NCBI GenBank assembly: GCA_015680685.1
Contig: MNCI01010871.1
Location: 66,240-130,239 of the forward strand
DNA length: 64,000 bases
Direction of reading: 5' to 3'
From: Gnetum montanum
Lineage: Eukaryota > Streptophyta > Gnetopsida > Gnetales > Gnetaceae
Part shown: positions 1-10,899 of the stretch, one piece after another
Position numbering within the stretch: the stretch's first letter is position 1
How the letters are laid out: each line of letters opens with the position of its first letter
Translations under genes and position numbers: made by a program
Notes under the pieces: generated by a model
The model's database searches: none
What the model was told of the DNA's origin: nothing
Seen by the model: only the letters and a program-made list of their open reading frames with translations

Positions 1-859
1 GTGCCTAACAACTTATCAAACATATTACTTACAATAAGCATTCAATAATTGTTCAAATTATTATCCTTCCCTTTTATATAACTAGATAACTTTACTAGTT
101 TTCCAGTGTTGATTTAATCCTTACTCTATTGCTGAATTTAATTTATGCAAATTTCTCTATCCAAAGTAGATTGTGTCCACTTTAATAATTCTACATACAA
201 ACCATCTAAAACTATAGCTTTGCTAAATTTGAATTTTTTAATACTCTCTATAACTTCCTAAAGAGTAAACTACTGAGGTGCTTGTTGTACAGTAGTAGTA
301 GAATTATCATCTTCTCTTGTAAATAGTTTATTGTAAAATGAGAAAATATCTTGAAAGAAAAATTAAATGATGAAGAGGCTTTATGAGAAAAACATTGTCA
401 AAATTATCTAGGTTCTTTTTTAATGGTGTAAGGAAAATGTTCCTAATTCCCTAATAAATTTCCTTCTCTAGGTTCTTACCAAACATTTATATGTCCTAAC
501 CAAATTTGGCCTGTGATTCTTATTTTCATTTTTAATATTCTACCTAGCTTGCATGCAATCCTTATTAAACTAAGTCTTCTAACCATATTGTTGTTGTGAA
601 TGTACAACTTGCTTAGCTACTGTAAGAAAACTTTGTTCAAGCTTTTTATGTCATCTTTCAACAGCCCATTTATTATGTGCTACATTCATATATTTTTCCT
701 TGACTACTGGAGAAATTTTATCTTGACATTTTTTCTATTCTTATTTTTTGTTGTCTAAGAAACAACTAGAATTTGCAACAAAAACTTAATATGATGATGA
801 AAGTCTTCAAAAACTCTTCTCCAACTTTAAACTTCTTAATAAAATCAATATCTTCATCA

Positions 860-1420
860 AAATATAAAAGAAAATCAATAATGAAGATTAAGGAAATCTT
901 TCAAGTTCATTACAAATAAGAAGATCAAAAAATTTTGTCCATTCTAATAGTTATTGACCCATTATATTAATAGTGCCATTTGTAGAATGTTAGGTCCAGT
1001 TGTAATCTTCAACACTGTCTAAACTGCCAACATTATGTTGCTATTAATTAATTTTTGTTAGTTGTGAACCTATCATTGCATTAAAATCTTCACAAATAAA
1101 CACTAAGATTTTTGCTACAAATTCTACATTATCTTGACCTAAGAACTGAAAAGGATGATCATGAGGTAGCTTTATAGAATCATATAATGTAGCATCTCTA
1201 GGAGCAAAGTAACATATGAAAAGGAAAGCACAACCATGCTAACACAACATTCTTAGCCAAACATCTTATTTATGACCATCAAGTTTTTCTAAAGACATAA
1301 AATTTTCAAGAAATTTCCTTACTAATTCTGCAATGCCCCCAAAAGGTTTGCCTCTTCACCCTACTCTTGTATTTCTTACAACAAATTTAATAAGAACTAA
1401 AAAATATATAGAACCAATAT
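860..1420 (-). pseudogene. LINE apurinic-type endonuclease domain, broken
   Basis: The endonuclease of L1-type LINEs nicks target DNA to prime reverse transcription. On the minus strand near 1215-1160 the sequence reads FLFICYFAPRDATLYDS, the equivalent of the family's VCYFAP...S.Y segment. About 40 codons later comes ICEDFNAMIGSQ, a degraded form of the catalytic GDFNA motif with the Gly replaced. Near 920-1000 LLEWTKFFDLLICN corresponds to the later 'G..LL.LC...DLLI.NG' segment. Stops occur in all frames. The 5' part above 1300 has a recognisable RG(R)TFWG...V segment but is frameshifted. Confidence 0.55.
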
Positions 1421-1599
1421 CTTCCTAAGTTTTAACAAAACCAAAAATATCAACACTATCAAAGAAACTAATACTATTCATAGAAATAAATTTATTTGTA
1501 ATTTTAAAATCAATTACAAGAAATCCATACCTTAAAGGGCCTATACATTTTTGAATAATTTTTGGAATATTGCTTATTTGCAATTATTGCCACATTGTT

Positions 1600-2191
1600 A
1601 GCATTTAGGTATGATAGAAAACACTATTCATAAGTTATTGTAATCTTTTTCCATTTTTTAACCCTTTCTACAAGTTCCTTTGAAGTACGATCCTCATTTA
1701 TCCAAACGTTTTTTTCCATTTTTAGTTTTCTTCATGTAGCTTGGATATCTCCAAATATGCATTCTATCTTCTACATCATGAAACTTAATAATGACATCTC
1801 AAGGCTTTTCATGTCATTTACTTGGAATTCTAAAAATTTATTAATTTTCAAAAAATTATTATGAATATCATCTATAATTTCTTTTAACTTTCTTAAGTAA
1901 AGTTTCATCTGTTTCAACCTTTATCTCTAGGATACTTACAAAACACTAACTTTTTTCTTTTACTCTTTTTTCATCTTGCTCTTTCAAAGTTTCTGTGATT
2001 ACATATCTTGTCTTTGTCTCTATTTCTTCAATATTAGATTCATTTTTATTTTCCTCCTCCTTGGCTTCAAGTTCTGCTAATTTTAGCAAAATCTGTTCAA
2101 TATCTGTTGGAGTAGCACTAGTATTCTTTTTTTCTTCAATCTTCTCTTTGATGGTTGATATCCTTTGAAGAATGTCTTTATTTTTTTTCAT
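1600..2191 (-). pseudogene. LINE ORF1 (coiled coil plus RNA-binding domain), broken
   Basis: ORF1 proteins of L1-type LINEs bind element RNA and form trimers through a coiled coil. The first 81 codons (2191 down to 1946) are open and very rich in Lys and Glu with heptad-like spacing, which fits a coiled coil. Further down, near 1830-1750, the minus strand reads DVIIKFHDVEDRMHIW. After a frameshift in an A run it continues KNVWINEDRTSKELVERVKK. These match the pattern of the conserved C-terminal half of L1 ORF1 proteins (VIVKF...I..., then ...I.EDLT...). Stops and the frameshift make it a pseudogene. The start at 2191 is the first Met of the coiled-coil frame. Confidence 0.55.
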
Positions 2192-3239
2192 ATATTTTAT
2201 TTAGCAATACCATTTTGCTAACCATATACTCCCATTGTGTAACTAAAATCTCTTTGAGAGAAATTTCATTTATAGATTTTTTTTATTTATTTTTTTTGTG
2301 TCCTATGATGATGCCATGATAAAATTTTCAAATTTCTTTGACAAATAACTTAATCTCTTTGGCAAAAAATCCTCACACATAAAATATCAATTAATATGCC
2401 CTACCTTTAACTACCCTTCCTATTGTCTTTAGATTAAGTCAATGTTAAAACCCTCATGGTACAAATTCTCAATGCTAAAATCCTTACTACCAAACACCTT
2501 ACTATCTAAGGTAAATGCAAAAACCTTATCGCTGAAAACCTTACCACCAAAACCCTCACCACTCTATAAGACCATTCCCTAAAAAAATAAGGTTACCAAT
2601 AATGCATTTTTTTTGTTGAGCATGTTTTCAAGTTAACTTTGCAACATATGGAGTTGAGGGATTACAAAATGTTATAGATATGGTAGGGAAAAACATAACT
2701 TTGATAGTAAAACATTAGTAGTAGCTAGTATGTGGAGTGGCAACAATGTAATAAGAAAGCTTGCCTTAGTGATCCAAAGGTTGTTTCCCTTTGGAATACA
2801 GGTTAGAGAAGTGTGGAGATTCTTGTGGTTTTAATGTTATCTAATCATCTAGAACATGCATAGAACTACATGGCCCTAATCCCTTGGGAACTATGTCACA
2901 AAGATACATAGTCTTGTTAGGAGGCCTTGCCTCTCTAGCTCAGGCCACTATTCTTCTCTAAAGAGTAGGGTTTAGGGCTAGTTGTGCACAGGTTAGGATT
3001 TATCCTAGTAGTCTTGTTGTTGTATCTTGTGTTTCGTAGTATTATGGTGTATTTTGTTTAGGCACATTGCCTAAGGCATCCTCACTATGCTTCTAACAAC
3101 TCCAATGGGTATTATGACTATTATTGTGCTTCCATCTATTGCGATAATTGAGGGATAGTCCACCTTGAGTCTACCCTACTTTCCTAGCTAATTTGAGACT
3201 CTTTGGATGCTTTCATACTATGCTTTTCAAGAGTATCTT
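2192..3239. other. AT-rich gap without a recognisable gene
   Basis: I see no coding pattern on either strand. A stretch at about 2420-2575 has loosely repeated 'aaaacc(c/t)t' units (accctcatgg, aaaaccttac, aaaaccctca). They are irregular and do not form a telomere-type array. The right end is the insertion site of the copia element that follows. Joining 3244 to 7869 restores the pre-insertion sequence. Confidence 0.6.
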
Positions 3240-3244
3240 TGTAA

Positions 3245-3534
3245 TGTTATATTCAAGAATAGATAAAGAACCAAAGAAAAAGAAAACACAGGCAACACAC
3301 ACAGCTTTGTGTGGCATTTAAGCAAGCACACCACCGGAAATGCATGTGAATTGTTTTTAAATAATTTTTTCTAGATACAATTATGGTTACAAGAATGTTT
3401 TTGGGCTGTTACGGAAGAGAATGGAAACTGGACCAAAACCACTAACTACTAGAACCAGTAACTACTACTAACTATTGCTCACTGCTGCTAACTAGTTTTG
3501 ACCCATGTTGGATCAGTCACCACATAACTTAACA
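3245..3534 (-). repeat. 3' LTR of the copia element
   Basis: This is the left copy of the LTR pair, 290 bp, starting TGTTA and ending TAACA (5-bp inverted ends). It is preceded by target duplication TGTAA at 3240-3244. Because the element lies on the minus strand, it is the downstream LTR. It carries A or T at most sites where the right LTR has G or C. Confidence 0.95.
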
Positions 3535-3550
3535 ATCTCCCACTTGGAGA
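3535..3550 (-). other. Polypurine tract of the copia element
   Basis: Directly inside the left LTR the minus strand reads ccaagtgggagat and then the LTR start TGTTAAG. The AAGTGGGAGA core is the usual plant copia polypurine tract, which primes plus-strand DNA synthesis. It fixes the element orientation. Confidence 0.9.
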
Positions 3551-3779
3551 TGGATCAAACAAAAAAACTCTTACTCCCTTGCTTATTCCACAGATGCTAT
3601 TAATCCCACAAACACAAATAATGCCTCCTCATTGCTAACCATAGAGGCCTGCTAAGGTTGTGCAAAGTTTCAGCTTAGCAAAGGTGACTGCCTTGGTTAA
3701 CATGTCTACAGGGTTGTTTGAACCAGGTATCTTCCTCAACAATAATGTTCCATCATCTATCAATTCCTGGATATGATGA

Positions 3780-4479
3780 TACCTTAGCTGAATGTGTTTG
3801 GATTTGGAATGGAAACTTGATTTTTAGCTAGATGTATGGCACTTTGACTATCAGTGAAAAGCTCATTGTTGTCCTATGTCTTACCCAATTCTTTTAGAAG
3901 ACCCTTCAACCAGATCATCTCTTTTCCAGCTTCTGAGATAGCCATATATTCTGCTTCTATGGTTGAGAGAGCAATTCTCTGTTGAAGTCGAGACATCCAG
4001 CTCACAGCCGTGTTGCCCACAATAAAGAGACAACCAGTGGTGCTCTTCCTTCTATCCAAGTCACCTCCCAAATCTGAATCAGAAAAACCTTGTAGAGTAA
4101 TGCTGCTCCTTTTAAAATAAAGTGTCATACCTGAAGTTCCTTTCAGATATCTTAGGAGCCACTTTACAGCTTCCCAATGCTCCCTTCCTGGATCAAACAT
4201 AAACCTGCTAACAACTCCCATTGCATGAGCTATGTATGGCCTAGTACATACCATAGCATACATCAAGCTTCCAACTGCTGAAGCATAAGGTACTTTGGCC
4301 ATGTGTTTTCTCTCCTCATCTATCTTTTGTGCCTGCTCCTCTAAGAGATGAACATGGCTTCCCATAGGAGTATTTCTGATCTTGGCATCTTGAAGACTAA
4401 ACTTTTTCACCAACTTTCCTATGTACTTTTCTTGAAATAGCTTTAGCAATCCCTCTGATCTATCTCTAGATATTCTCAT
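3780..4479 (-). pseudogene. copia RNase H domain, 3' end of pol
   Basis: RNase H degrades the RNA strand of the RNA/DNA hybrid. The minus-strand reading has the copia-typical segments LMYAMVCTRPYIAHAMGVVS, GFSDSDLGGDLDRRKSTTG (first catalytic Asp), ALSTIEAEYMA (catalytic Glu), and after a TAG stop at 3874-3876 the DSQSAI segment (catalytic Asp). The frame is open from 4479 to 3877. The stop lies where relatives have Gln, so CAG has become TAG. It continues directly from the reverse transcriptase above, separated by another TAG at 4489-4491. Confidence 0.9.
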
Positions 4480-4488
4480 CCCAAGTAT

Positions 4489-5250
4489 CTACTTAGCTGG
4501 CCCCAAGTCTTTCATCTCAAATTTTCTTGCCAAATGTTGCTTTAAGCTATTGATCTCCTTCATGCTAGTCCCTGCAACTAGCATATCATCAACATATAAT
4601 AAAAATATTATATAACAGTCATTAGTATTCTTGAAATAGCAGCAGTGATCCATCTCACCTCGAACAAAGCCATTTTTACACATAAATCCATCAAACTTTT
4701 TGTACCATTGCCTTGGAGCCTGCTTCAACCCATACAGGCTTTTCTTCAATTTACACACCAAATTTTCCCTTTCTAGAACTTGGAAGCCTTCTGGTTGTGT
4801 CATGTAAATGTCTTCTTCGAGGTCACCATGTAGAAATGCATTTTTGACATCTAGCTACTCTAGATGCAAATCATCATTAGCCACAATACTTAGCACTACT
4901 CTAATAGTAGTCAACTTTACTACAGGTGAAAAAAATTTTGTGTAGTCAATTCCCTTTTTCTGTTGGAAACCCTTAACTACTAACCTTGCTTTGTATCTTT
5001 TGCTGCCATCATGTTCTTCCTTGACCCTGTACACCCACTTATTCTGCAATGCCTTCTTTCCTTCTGGCAACTCAGTTAGTGTCCATGTCATATTTTTGTG
5101 GAGTGACTTCATCTCATCTCTCATAGCCACCTCCCACTCAACATAATCTGTTTCCTTCATTGCTTCATCCAAACATTCTGGTTCTCCAGCATCAGTCAAC
5201 AATAAGTAATGTAACGAGGGAGAGTACCTTTCTCTAGGCTTTGGTGTTCT
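4489..5250 (-). pseudogene. copia reverse transcriptase domain
   Basis: The reverse transcriptase begins near 5210 with a segment of the form EAM...EW..AM..EM.SL. It contains NKWVYRVKEEHDGSKRYKAR and FSPVVKLTTIR. After a TAG at 4855-4857 it runs through LDVKNAFLHGDLEEDIYM, KSLYGLKQAPRQWY and the catalytic LLYVDDMLVAG near 4590. The active-site Asp pair is intact. The TAG stops at 4855-4857 and 4489-4491 replace Gln codons. Apart from these stops I see no frameshift in the domain. Confidence 0.92.
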
Positions 5251-5439
5251 TGCAAACCTTCTCAACTGAGGCTCTAGTGTGGCTATTTCTACAACATTAT
5301 TTTCATTTTTTGCTATCCTATTTCCAGGATTTTCTTGAATCCTTCCATCCACATTCCTCTTAGATATCTCTTCCAGTTCAGCCTTCTCACATTCCTTTTC
5401 TTGCTTCCCTACAATGTTGGATTCTAAACCGAACCTATC

Positions 5440-6290
5440 CTTGTACACCACGTGTTCATTAAAAATGACATCCCTGTGTCTGATAATTTTCCTATTTTGA
5501 TCATCCCAGAAATGATAACAAAAATTATTGGAACCATAGCTAATAAAATAACATTTCTTGGCTTTAAGATCAAGCTTATCTCTATCATTTGAATTAATAT
5601 GCACATACGAGACACACCCAAAAATTTTCAAATGTGAAATATTTACCTCCTTCCCCGTCCATACCTCCTCTGGTATTCTGAACTCCAATGGAACTAAAGG
5701 TGCTCGATTAATGAGGTAGACTACTATGTTAACTGCATCTACCCAAAAGAACTTTGGTAGCCTAGAGTGTATTCTCATGCTCCTAGCTCTTTCATTCAAG
5801 GTTCTGTTCATCCGTTCAGCAACACCATTTTGCTCTAGCATTCTTGGTACTATCTTGATCATCCTGATCCCATTTTCTGAATAGAAATTCTTGAATTCTT
5901 GGCTGTCATATTCCCCTCCATTATCTGACTTCAGACATTTTATTTTTAAACCAGTCTAATTTTTTACTTTAGCTTTCCAACTTTTAAAGGTAGCAAACAC
6001 ATCAGATTTATTTTTAATAAAATAAACCCATACCTTCCTAGTTGAATCATCAATGAAGGTGACATAATAGCTTGAGCCTCCAAGAGAATTCACTGGAGCT
6101 AGCCCCCATACATCTAAATGCACCAATTCAAGCTTTTCAGTCTGTGATATCCACCCTATCTTTGAGAAAGTAACTCGTTTTTGCTTCCCATAAACACAAT
6201 CTTCACACAAGCCAACATCATCGCGCTTAAACTTTGGTAGCTTTCACTTTGAAGCCAACAACTTCATACCTTTTTCGCTAATGTACCCAA
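5440..6290 (-). pseudogene. copia integrase (pre-integrase zinc site and DDE core)
   Basis: Integrase joins element DNA to the host chromosome. The minus strand gives the GAG-pre-integrase remnant (LGYISEKGMKLL, CEDCVYGKQKRVTF) around 6290-6170. The catalytic core follows: HLDVWG (first Asp, near 6130), SDNGGEY (second Asp, near 5925) and NGVAERMNRTLNE (Glu, near 5815). All three catalytic residues are present. One TAG at 5956-5958 interrupts the core at a former Gln (relatives read NQTG). The C-terminal copia segment HLKIFGCVSYVHI follows near 5620. Confidence 0.92.
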
Positions 6291-6389
6291 GTCTTTAGTG
6301 CCATAGGACTTAATCACCATCATAGTTAGCAACTACAACTGCCTATTTCTTTGTTGTAGTCATGTACAATGTTCCCACCTTATTGCTTC

Positions 6390-6800
6390 GTGCAACAACC
6401 AAGTTTCCCTTGGTAATCTTCCATGATCTATCGCCAAATGTTGTTGTATACCCATCCAAATCCATCTAACTCATGGAGATTAAGTTTTTCTTAAGTCCTG
6501 GAACATGTCTTACATCTTGCGATTTCCATTACATCCCTTGGGTGGTCTTTATTTGAACTTCACCCTTCCCCACAATATCCAAAGGCTCATCATCTGCAAG
6601 ATAAACCTTTCCAAACTTCCCTGCAACATAATTGTGTAACAATTCCTTACATGGAGTGGAGTGGAATGAAGCACATGAATCTAGAATCCAAGATTCAATG
6701 GGATTGTCCACACAAAAAATCATAGCATCAACAATAATCTCCTCTACTGCATTCACTGATTCATCATCTTGAGTGTGAGTTTTCTTCTTCTTTGGTGCCC
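6390..6800 (-). pseudogene. copia aspartic protease
   Basis: The copia protease cuts the Gag-Pol polyprotein. The minus strand near 6690 reads ESWILDSCASFHST, whose family consensus is W.LDSGAS.H, so the residue after the catalytic Asp-Ser has changed from Gly to Cys. Downstream the frame meets TAA at 6529-6531 and more stops before the integrase. The Gly-to-Cys change alone would probably inactivate the enzyme. Confidence 0.85.
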
Positions 6801-7542
6801 TGCACTGATTTCTAAAGTGACCCTTCTTGTCACAATTCCAGCAAACAACTTCCCTGTGATTTTTAGATTTTCCTCTACCTCTGGACTTCGATCTACCATT
6901 ACCATGATTTTAACCACATTGTGAGCTCCTACCTCTGCTTTCTATATTCAAAGAAGACCCTGAGGATTCGCTTAACTCCCTTCTATGAATGTCCTCGCTA
7001 AGAATCAAGTCTCGAATATCATTCAACTTTACTTTTAAGGTACCTGATGAGCTACTCACAGCAGTCACTGTTACAGACCAACACTCTGGCAAATATGATA
7101 GCAAAATCAATGCCTAGATTTTGTCCTCATAGGTGATTTCCACTGAATTCAATTCACTAATTATCATATTAAATTCATTGATGTGATTTGTAACTGATGC
7201 ACCGTCACCCATCTTCAGATTGAACAACCGACGCATCAAATATACCTTGTTTACAGCAGATGGCTTTTCATACATACTTGACAACGTTTTCATTAAACTT
7301 GCAGTGGTTGTCTCATTAACAATGTTGAATGTGACGTTTCTTGCCAATGTTAATCTAATCACACCAAGTACCTAGTGATCTAAGAGATTCCAATCTTCTT
7401 GATCCATTTGATCTGGCTTCTTCCCTAGTAGTGGTTCATGCAACTTCTTTTGATACAAATAACCTTCAATCTTCATCTTCCAAAACCCAAATTCTGTTCC
7501 ATCGAATTTGTCGATCCGAACTTTCCCATCCTCGAATGTCAT
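6780..7542 (-). pseudogene. copia gag (UBN2-type) with zinc knuckle
   Basis: Gag forms the particle shell. The start at 7542 is the Met just inside the PBS (reading MTFEDGKVRIDKFDGTEF). The capsid-like region includes LMRRLFNLKMGDGASVTNHI and the zinc knuckle CWNCDKKGHFRNQC (C-x2-C-x4-H-x4-C, all ligands kept) lies near 6860-6810. Stops interrupt it near 7371 (TAG), at 7114-7116 (TAG) and at 6910-6912 (TAA). All three are at positions where relatives have Gln. Confidence 0.9.
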
Positions 7543-7555
7543 TGCTCCCACTAAT

Positions 7556-7572
7556 CCATTACTCCGATACTA
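7556..7572 (-). other. Primer-binding site, initiator Met tRNA type
   Basis: Directly inside the right LTR the minus strand reads TAGTATCGGAGTAATGG. This differs at a few sites from the common plant copia site TGGTATCAGAGC, which pairs with the 3' end of initiator methionine tRNA. It confirms that the right LTR is the 5' LTR. Confidence 0.85.
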
Positions 7573-7574
7573 GT

Positions 7575-7863
7575 TGTTATATTCAAGAATAGATAAAGAA
7601 CCGAAGAAAAAGAAAACATAGGCAACACACACAGCTTTGTGTGGCGTTTAAGCAAGCACACCCTGAAAATGCATGCGAATTTTTATTAAATAATTTTTGC
7701 TAGATACAATTATGGTTACAAGAACATTTCTGGGCCGTTATGGAAGATAACAGAAACTGGACCAGAACCACTAACTGCTGGAACCAGTAACTACTACTAA
7801 CTATTGCTCACTGCTGCTAACTGGTTTTGACCCGTGTTGGATCAGTCACCACATAACTTAACA
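7575..7863 (-). repeat. 5' LTR of the copia element
   Basis: This is the right LTR copy, 289 bp, with the same TGTTA...TAACA ends as the left copy. It is followed by target duplication TGTAA at 7864-7868. As the upstream LTR of a minus-strand element it would hold the promoter. I do not see a convincing TATA box. Confidence 0.95.
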
Positions 7864-7868
7864 TGTAA

Positions 7869-8729
7869 CAAGTACTATGTATGATGAGCAAAAGTATGAC
7901 AATGATTCCATCATTAAGGCATCATTGTCATTATATTTCAAGTCCAACTAAACACTTCCAAATTAAGCATATCCCCTTTCTATTAGAACTCCTAGTATCT
8001 ATTGTTGGCTATAGCATCATCTAGATGGAAGGAAACATCAGGTTGCTCTTTAGAAAAGGTAAGTCTAGGTAAGGAATTAGTAGATCTAAGTGGATGATAG
8101 AAGAAAAATAGATCAATAGCATCATCGAATATCCAAAACTGTTGAGGAAAAGAACTAACATGATGGTGCTTGCGCATGTGGACATATGCAAGGCTACATC
8201 AATAATTTAGATAATGTTTGGTTACATATGTGCGTTTCTACTCTATGCAAGGAAGAGATGCCATTACATCAAGAAAGTTAGTGTTAAGGTGTAGGAGAGA
8301 TGGTAGTTGGGGTAGCATAGCCTAAGGAGGATCAACATCATCATCAAGGATGATGATGTATGAAGGGTTTTTTCATGGCACCGTGAATGCAAGGGATGGA
8401 TTGGTTGCATATGTTGATGATGACCAAAGAAGGTACAAGTGGAGAGTCAAGAACAGATAAGTACTCAAAGAGAGAGCAAGCTAATGAAGTAATAGTGGAG
8501 GTGTGACTAGCATCATATGCTAAGAAATTACGATTTGGATCATTAGGCACATTTTGAGTAGCATTTGTTGTTGATAGGTGAAGCATGTCAATGGACCAAG
8601 AATCATGTAGTTAATTTGGAACACAATGTATTATTATACACAATTACAAGATGCATAAATGATTTATGTTCTTATGGATATATGATATTAATTAACTCAC
8701 CCACATCGGAAAGGATTCACTACTATTAA
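7869..8729. other. Unassigned AT-rich sequence
   Basis: Continuation of the sequence interrupted by the copia element. The short minus-strand frames at 7992-8177 and 8344-8586 show no known motif, and I treat them as chance. I see no structural RNA or element end here. Confidence 0.5.
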
Positions 8730-9390
8730 AAATATTGCTTACCTCGTAAATGGAATGATAAGCAATTTATTTATTCTATTTTTTTCATGCATATGCAAAT
8801 GTTGTCATGTTGGAGAGTGTGCTACTATTATGATTCTTGCCATTGAAACATTATTTACCTCTTAGATGAAATGACATGCACTCTACTTGTTATATTATTT
8901 CCATGCAAATGGAGAGGGCATTGTAATTTTTCTTGTCAAAAACATTATTTACCTCTTAAATATATTGACATGCATCTTAACCATTTTATTATTTATATGA
9001 AAATAGTATATTGTTAAAGAAACATTACCTCTTGGATGAAATGACATGCATTACACTAGTTTTATTATTTCTATGCGAATGTTGTTACATTGTATTAACA
9101 TTATTTACCTTTTGGATGAAGTGACATGCATTTTGTTTATTATAGTAATTTCATGCCATGACTATTAGTGTATTATTTCTATGAAAATGTTATCGAGTTC
9201 ATTACTTTTATGATTTCTTCTATTAAAAACATTAATTACCTCTTTAGTGAAATTACCTATTCTATTATTTCGATGCAAAAGTTGTCATGTTGAAAACTAC
9301 ATTATTTGTATGATTCCAATTGGAGAGTGCATTATTTTTATGATCATTATTTACCTTCACAATGAAATTACCAATAGCCTAATATTATCT
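8730..9390. repeat. Degenerate tandem repeat around 'acattatttacctc'
   Basis: A diverged unit with the core 'aacattatttacctcttagatgaaatgacatgca' (split here: aacattatttacctc, then ttagatgaaatgacatgca) recurs at about 8738, 8848, 8941, 9021, 9097, 9229 and 9343. Between cores comes 'ttattatttccatgcaaatg'. Spacing varies from roughly 76 to 132 bp, so this is an old, irregular minisatellite rather than a clean array. Confidence 0.6.
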
Positions 9391-9956
9391 TTTTTCTTTT
9401 ATTATTATGATCTATATTTCTAGTGGTTTAGCCACTTAATGAAATCATCCAATAACATAAAATTTTTTACAATAACCTTTCTTTAAGATTTTTCATCTTT
9501 CTAAAGAGGCACAACTCTTTAACCTAAGACTTAATAGTTAACCTTCTTTCTTCAATTTTCAAGAGAATTAAATGTATTTGAAAAGGAAATAGAAAATTTT
9601 TTTATTTTTATTTGAATTTAATTTAAACCTATGTAAATTTAGATGAAATTAGTTAACCTTTGTTGGTGATAGCAAATAGCTATGGTAGCGACAGCAAAAA
9701 TCTAAAAACATATGATTAAACTAGCTTGACTTTATATTTTGAATATAGCTTATAGCTTTCCACCTTTGGATAATTAAGAATTTTAAGTCTAAACAAATAG
9801 TAGATTGTCAATGAGTTCTTGCTTCTTTGGTTAGAATATGCAACTTATAATTTGTAACTCATAGGTTTGATTCTTTGATAGGTATGCTCATTTGACACAA
9901 AAAACTATTTAATGAAAATATTGTAAAAGTTTATGTTGGCTATATATATTAGTGTA

Positions 9957-10050
9957 TAATGAGGTGTTAGCCTAGTAGTAAGATTCTTAATTTGAAACCT
10001 CCAAGTCATGGGTTCAATTCTAGTGGCAATGCTAAGTTATATAGTCCTAA
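9957..10050 (+). mobile_element. tRNA-like SINE fragment
   Basis: The sequence GAGGTGTTAGCCTAGTAGTA at 9961-9980 looks like a polymerase III A box in a tRNA head. GGGTTCAATTCTAGT starting at 10010 looks like a B box. Spacing is about 35-40 bp, close to that of a tRNA. The arms do not pair well enough for a working tRNA, so a tRNA-derived SINE head is more likely. The A and B boxes are seen; the SINE interpretation is inference. Confidence 0.45.
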
Positions 10051-10104
10051 TTGAACTATATTACAATTTTTTGGGGATTCTAATAGCCCTTTATCTAGTC
10101 CTGG

Positions 10105-10200
10105 TTCGATTTTGGTAAGACTATTGATTTGAAATCTCCAAGTCATGGTTCAATTCTAGTCAACAATGTTAAGTTATAAAGTTCTAATTGGATTATATAT
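10105..10200 (+). mobile_element. Second, partial copy of the same SINE-like unit
   Basis: The string 'gatttgaaatctccaagtcatggttcaattctagt' (in pieces: gatttgaaatctccaagtc, atggttcaattctagt) repeats the region around the B box of the unit at 9961-10050, followed by the same 'aatgttaagttata..agt(t/c)ctaatt' tail. The A-box part is missing. The tail match suggests a duplicated SINE 3' part rather than chance. Confidence 0.45.
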
Positions 10201-10899
10201 CTTGGGATGTACCTATTATTTCAAGATTCAACACCCCATCTAGTTCTAGTTCTAATTAAGTAAATTTCCTCAGATGTACATATAGTCATTCTTTTAGACT
10301 AGGTTCTAGGAAGAAATGATTGACTACTTTTGCAAACCAATTATTTGAAGTTTTATTGATCTTGAGGATTTTTTACATAGATATTTTGTGAGAAAAGTTT
10401 TTGGACAAGGAATGATATGAAGATAGAGAATACTATATCTCTTAGATTGTGGAGGCCATGAAGAATTCTAAGGCATTTGATTTTGTTTTTCATGATGATT
10501 TACATGAATCTATATCAAAACATATTACTTGTCAATATATCTTTCTTTAGATTATTAGATTTATTTGTCCAACTAAGCAGTTTACACTGATGATTCAAAC
10601 TATCCTTAAACACTATAGAATTAATGTTTTATATTCTCACCACTTTCCCAATCTTTTTTATTTTTGAATTGGTCAATTATGAAATGATTGAGAAATTTTG
10701 GGATCTTAAATTTTTTATGCACAATTACAATAGTTTTATTACTTGAGAACGGAAAGTGAATTTTGATTCCAATTATTCTAAATTTCCTTATAGGATTGAA
10801 TTAGAAAATCTTCTACTTATTTTTCAAAGTGGTGAAAGCAAAAGTGTTTGTAGCATTAGCATAATCCTCAATATACAGAAAAAAATTATTAAATAGTGT

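Larger units (their letters stand above)
1..2191 (-). mobile_element. L1-type LINE, decayed, cut by window start
   Basis: Read on the minus strand, this interval gives the usual order of an L1-type non-LTR retrotransposon. A coiled-coil ORF1 start lies near 2191, an ORF1 RNA-binding segment near 1650-1830, and an endonuclease segment near 900-1400. The poorly conserved linker before reverse transcriptase runs to the window edge. The reverse transcriptase would lie left of position 1 and cannot be seen. Many stops and at least one frameshift show that it is dead. The lineage is distinct from the LINE at 10330-14700, because its ORF1 has an L1-ORF1p-like domain rather than a zinc knuckle. Family assignment rests on motif reading only. 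Confidence 0.6.
3245..7863 (-). mobile_element. Complete Ty1/copia LTR retrotransposon, minus strand
   Basis: This is a 4.6-kb element with two LTRs of about 290 bp. Both begin TGTTATATTCAAG and end CATAACTTAACA. A perfect 5-bp target duplication TGTAA lies at 3240-3244 and 7864-7868. A primer-binding site of the initiator-Met-tRNA type sits next to the right LTR and a polypurine tract next to the left LTR, so transcription ran on the minus strand. Inside, gag, protease, integrase, reverse transcriptase and RNase H follow in copia order and mostly in one frame. Expression is blocked by about ten nonsense codons rather than large deletions. A hand count gives roughly 24 differences between the LTRs (about 8 percent), mostly transitions, so the insertion is moderately old. 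Confidence 0.95.

Noticed and set aside
2405-2580. Telomere-like 'aaaaccct' phrases
   Set aside because: The units are irregular in length and sequence and never form consecutive CCCTAAA repeats.
9961-10032. A functional tRNA gene
   Set aside because: A and B boxes are present but the acceptor and anticodon arms do not pair and no CCA-side match is seen, so a SINE head is the better reading.
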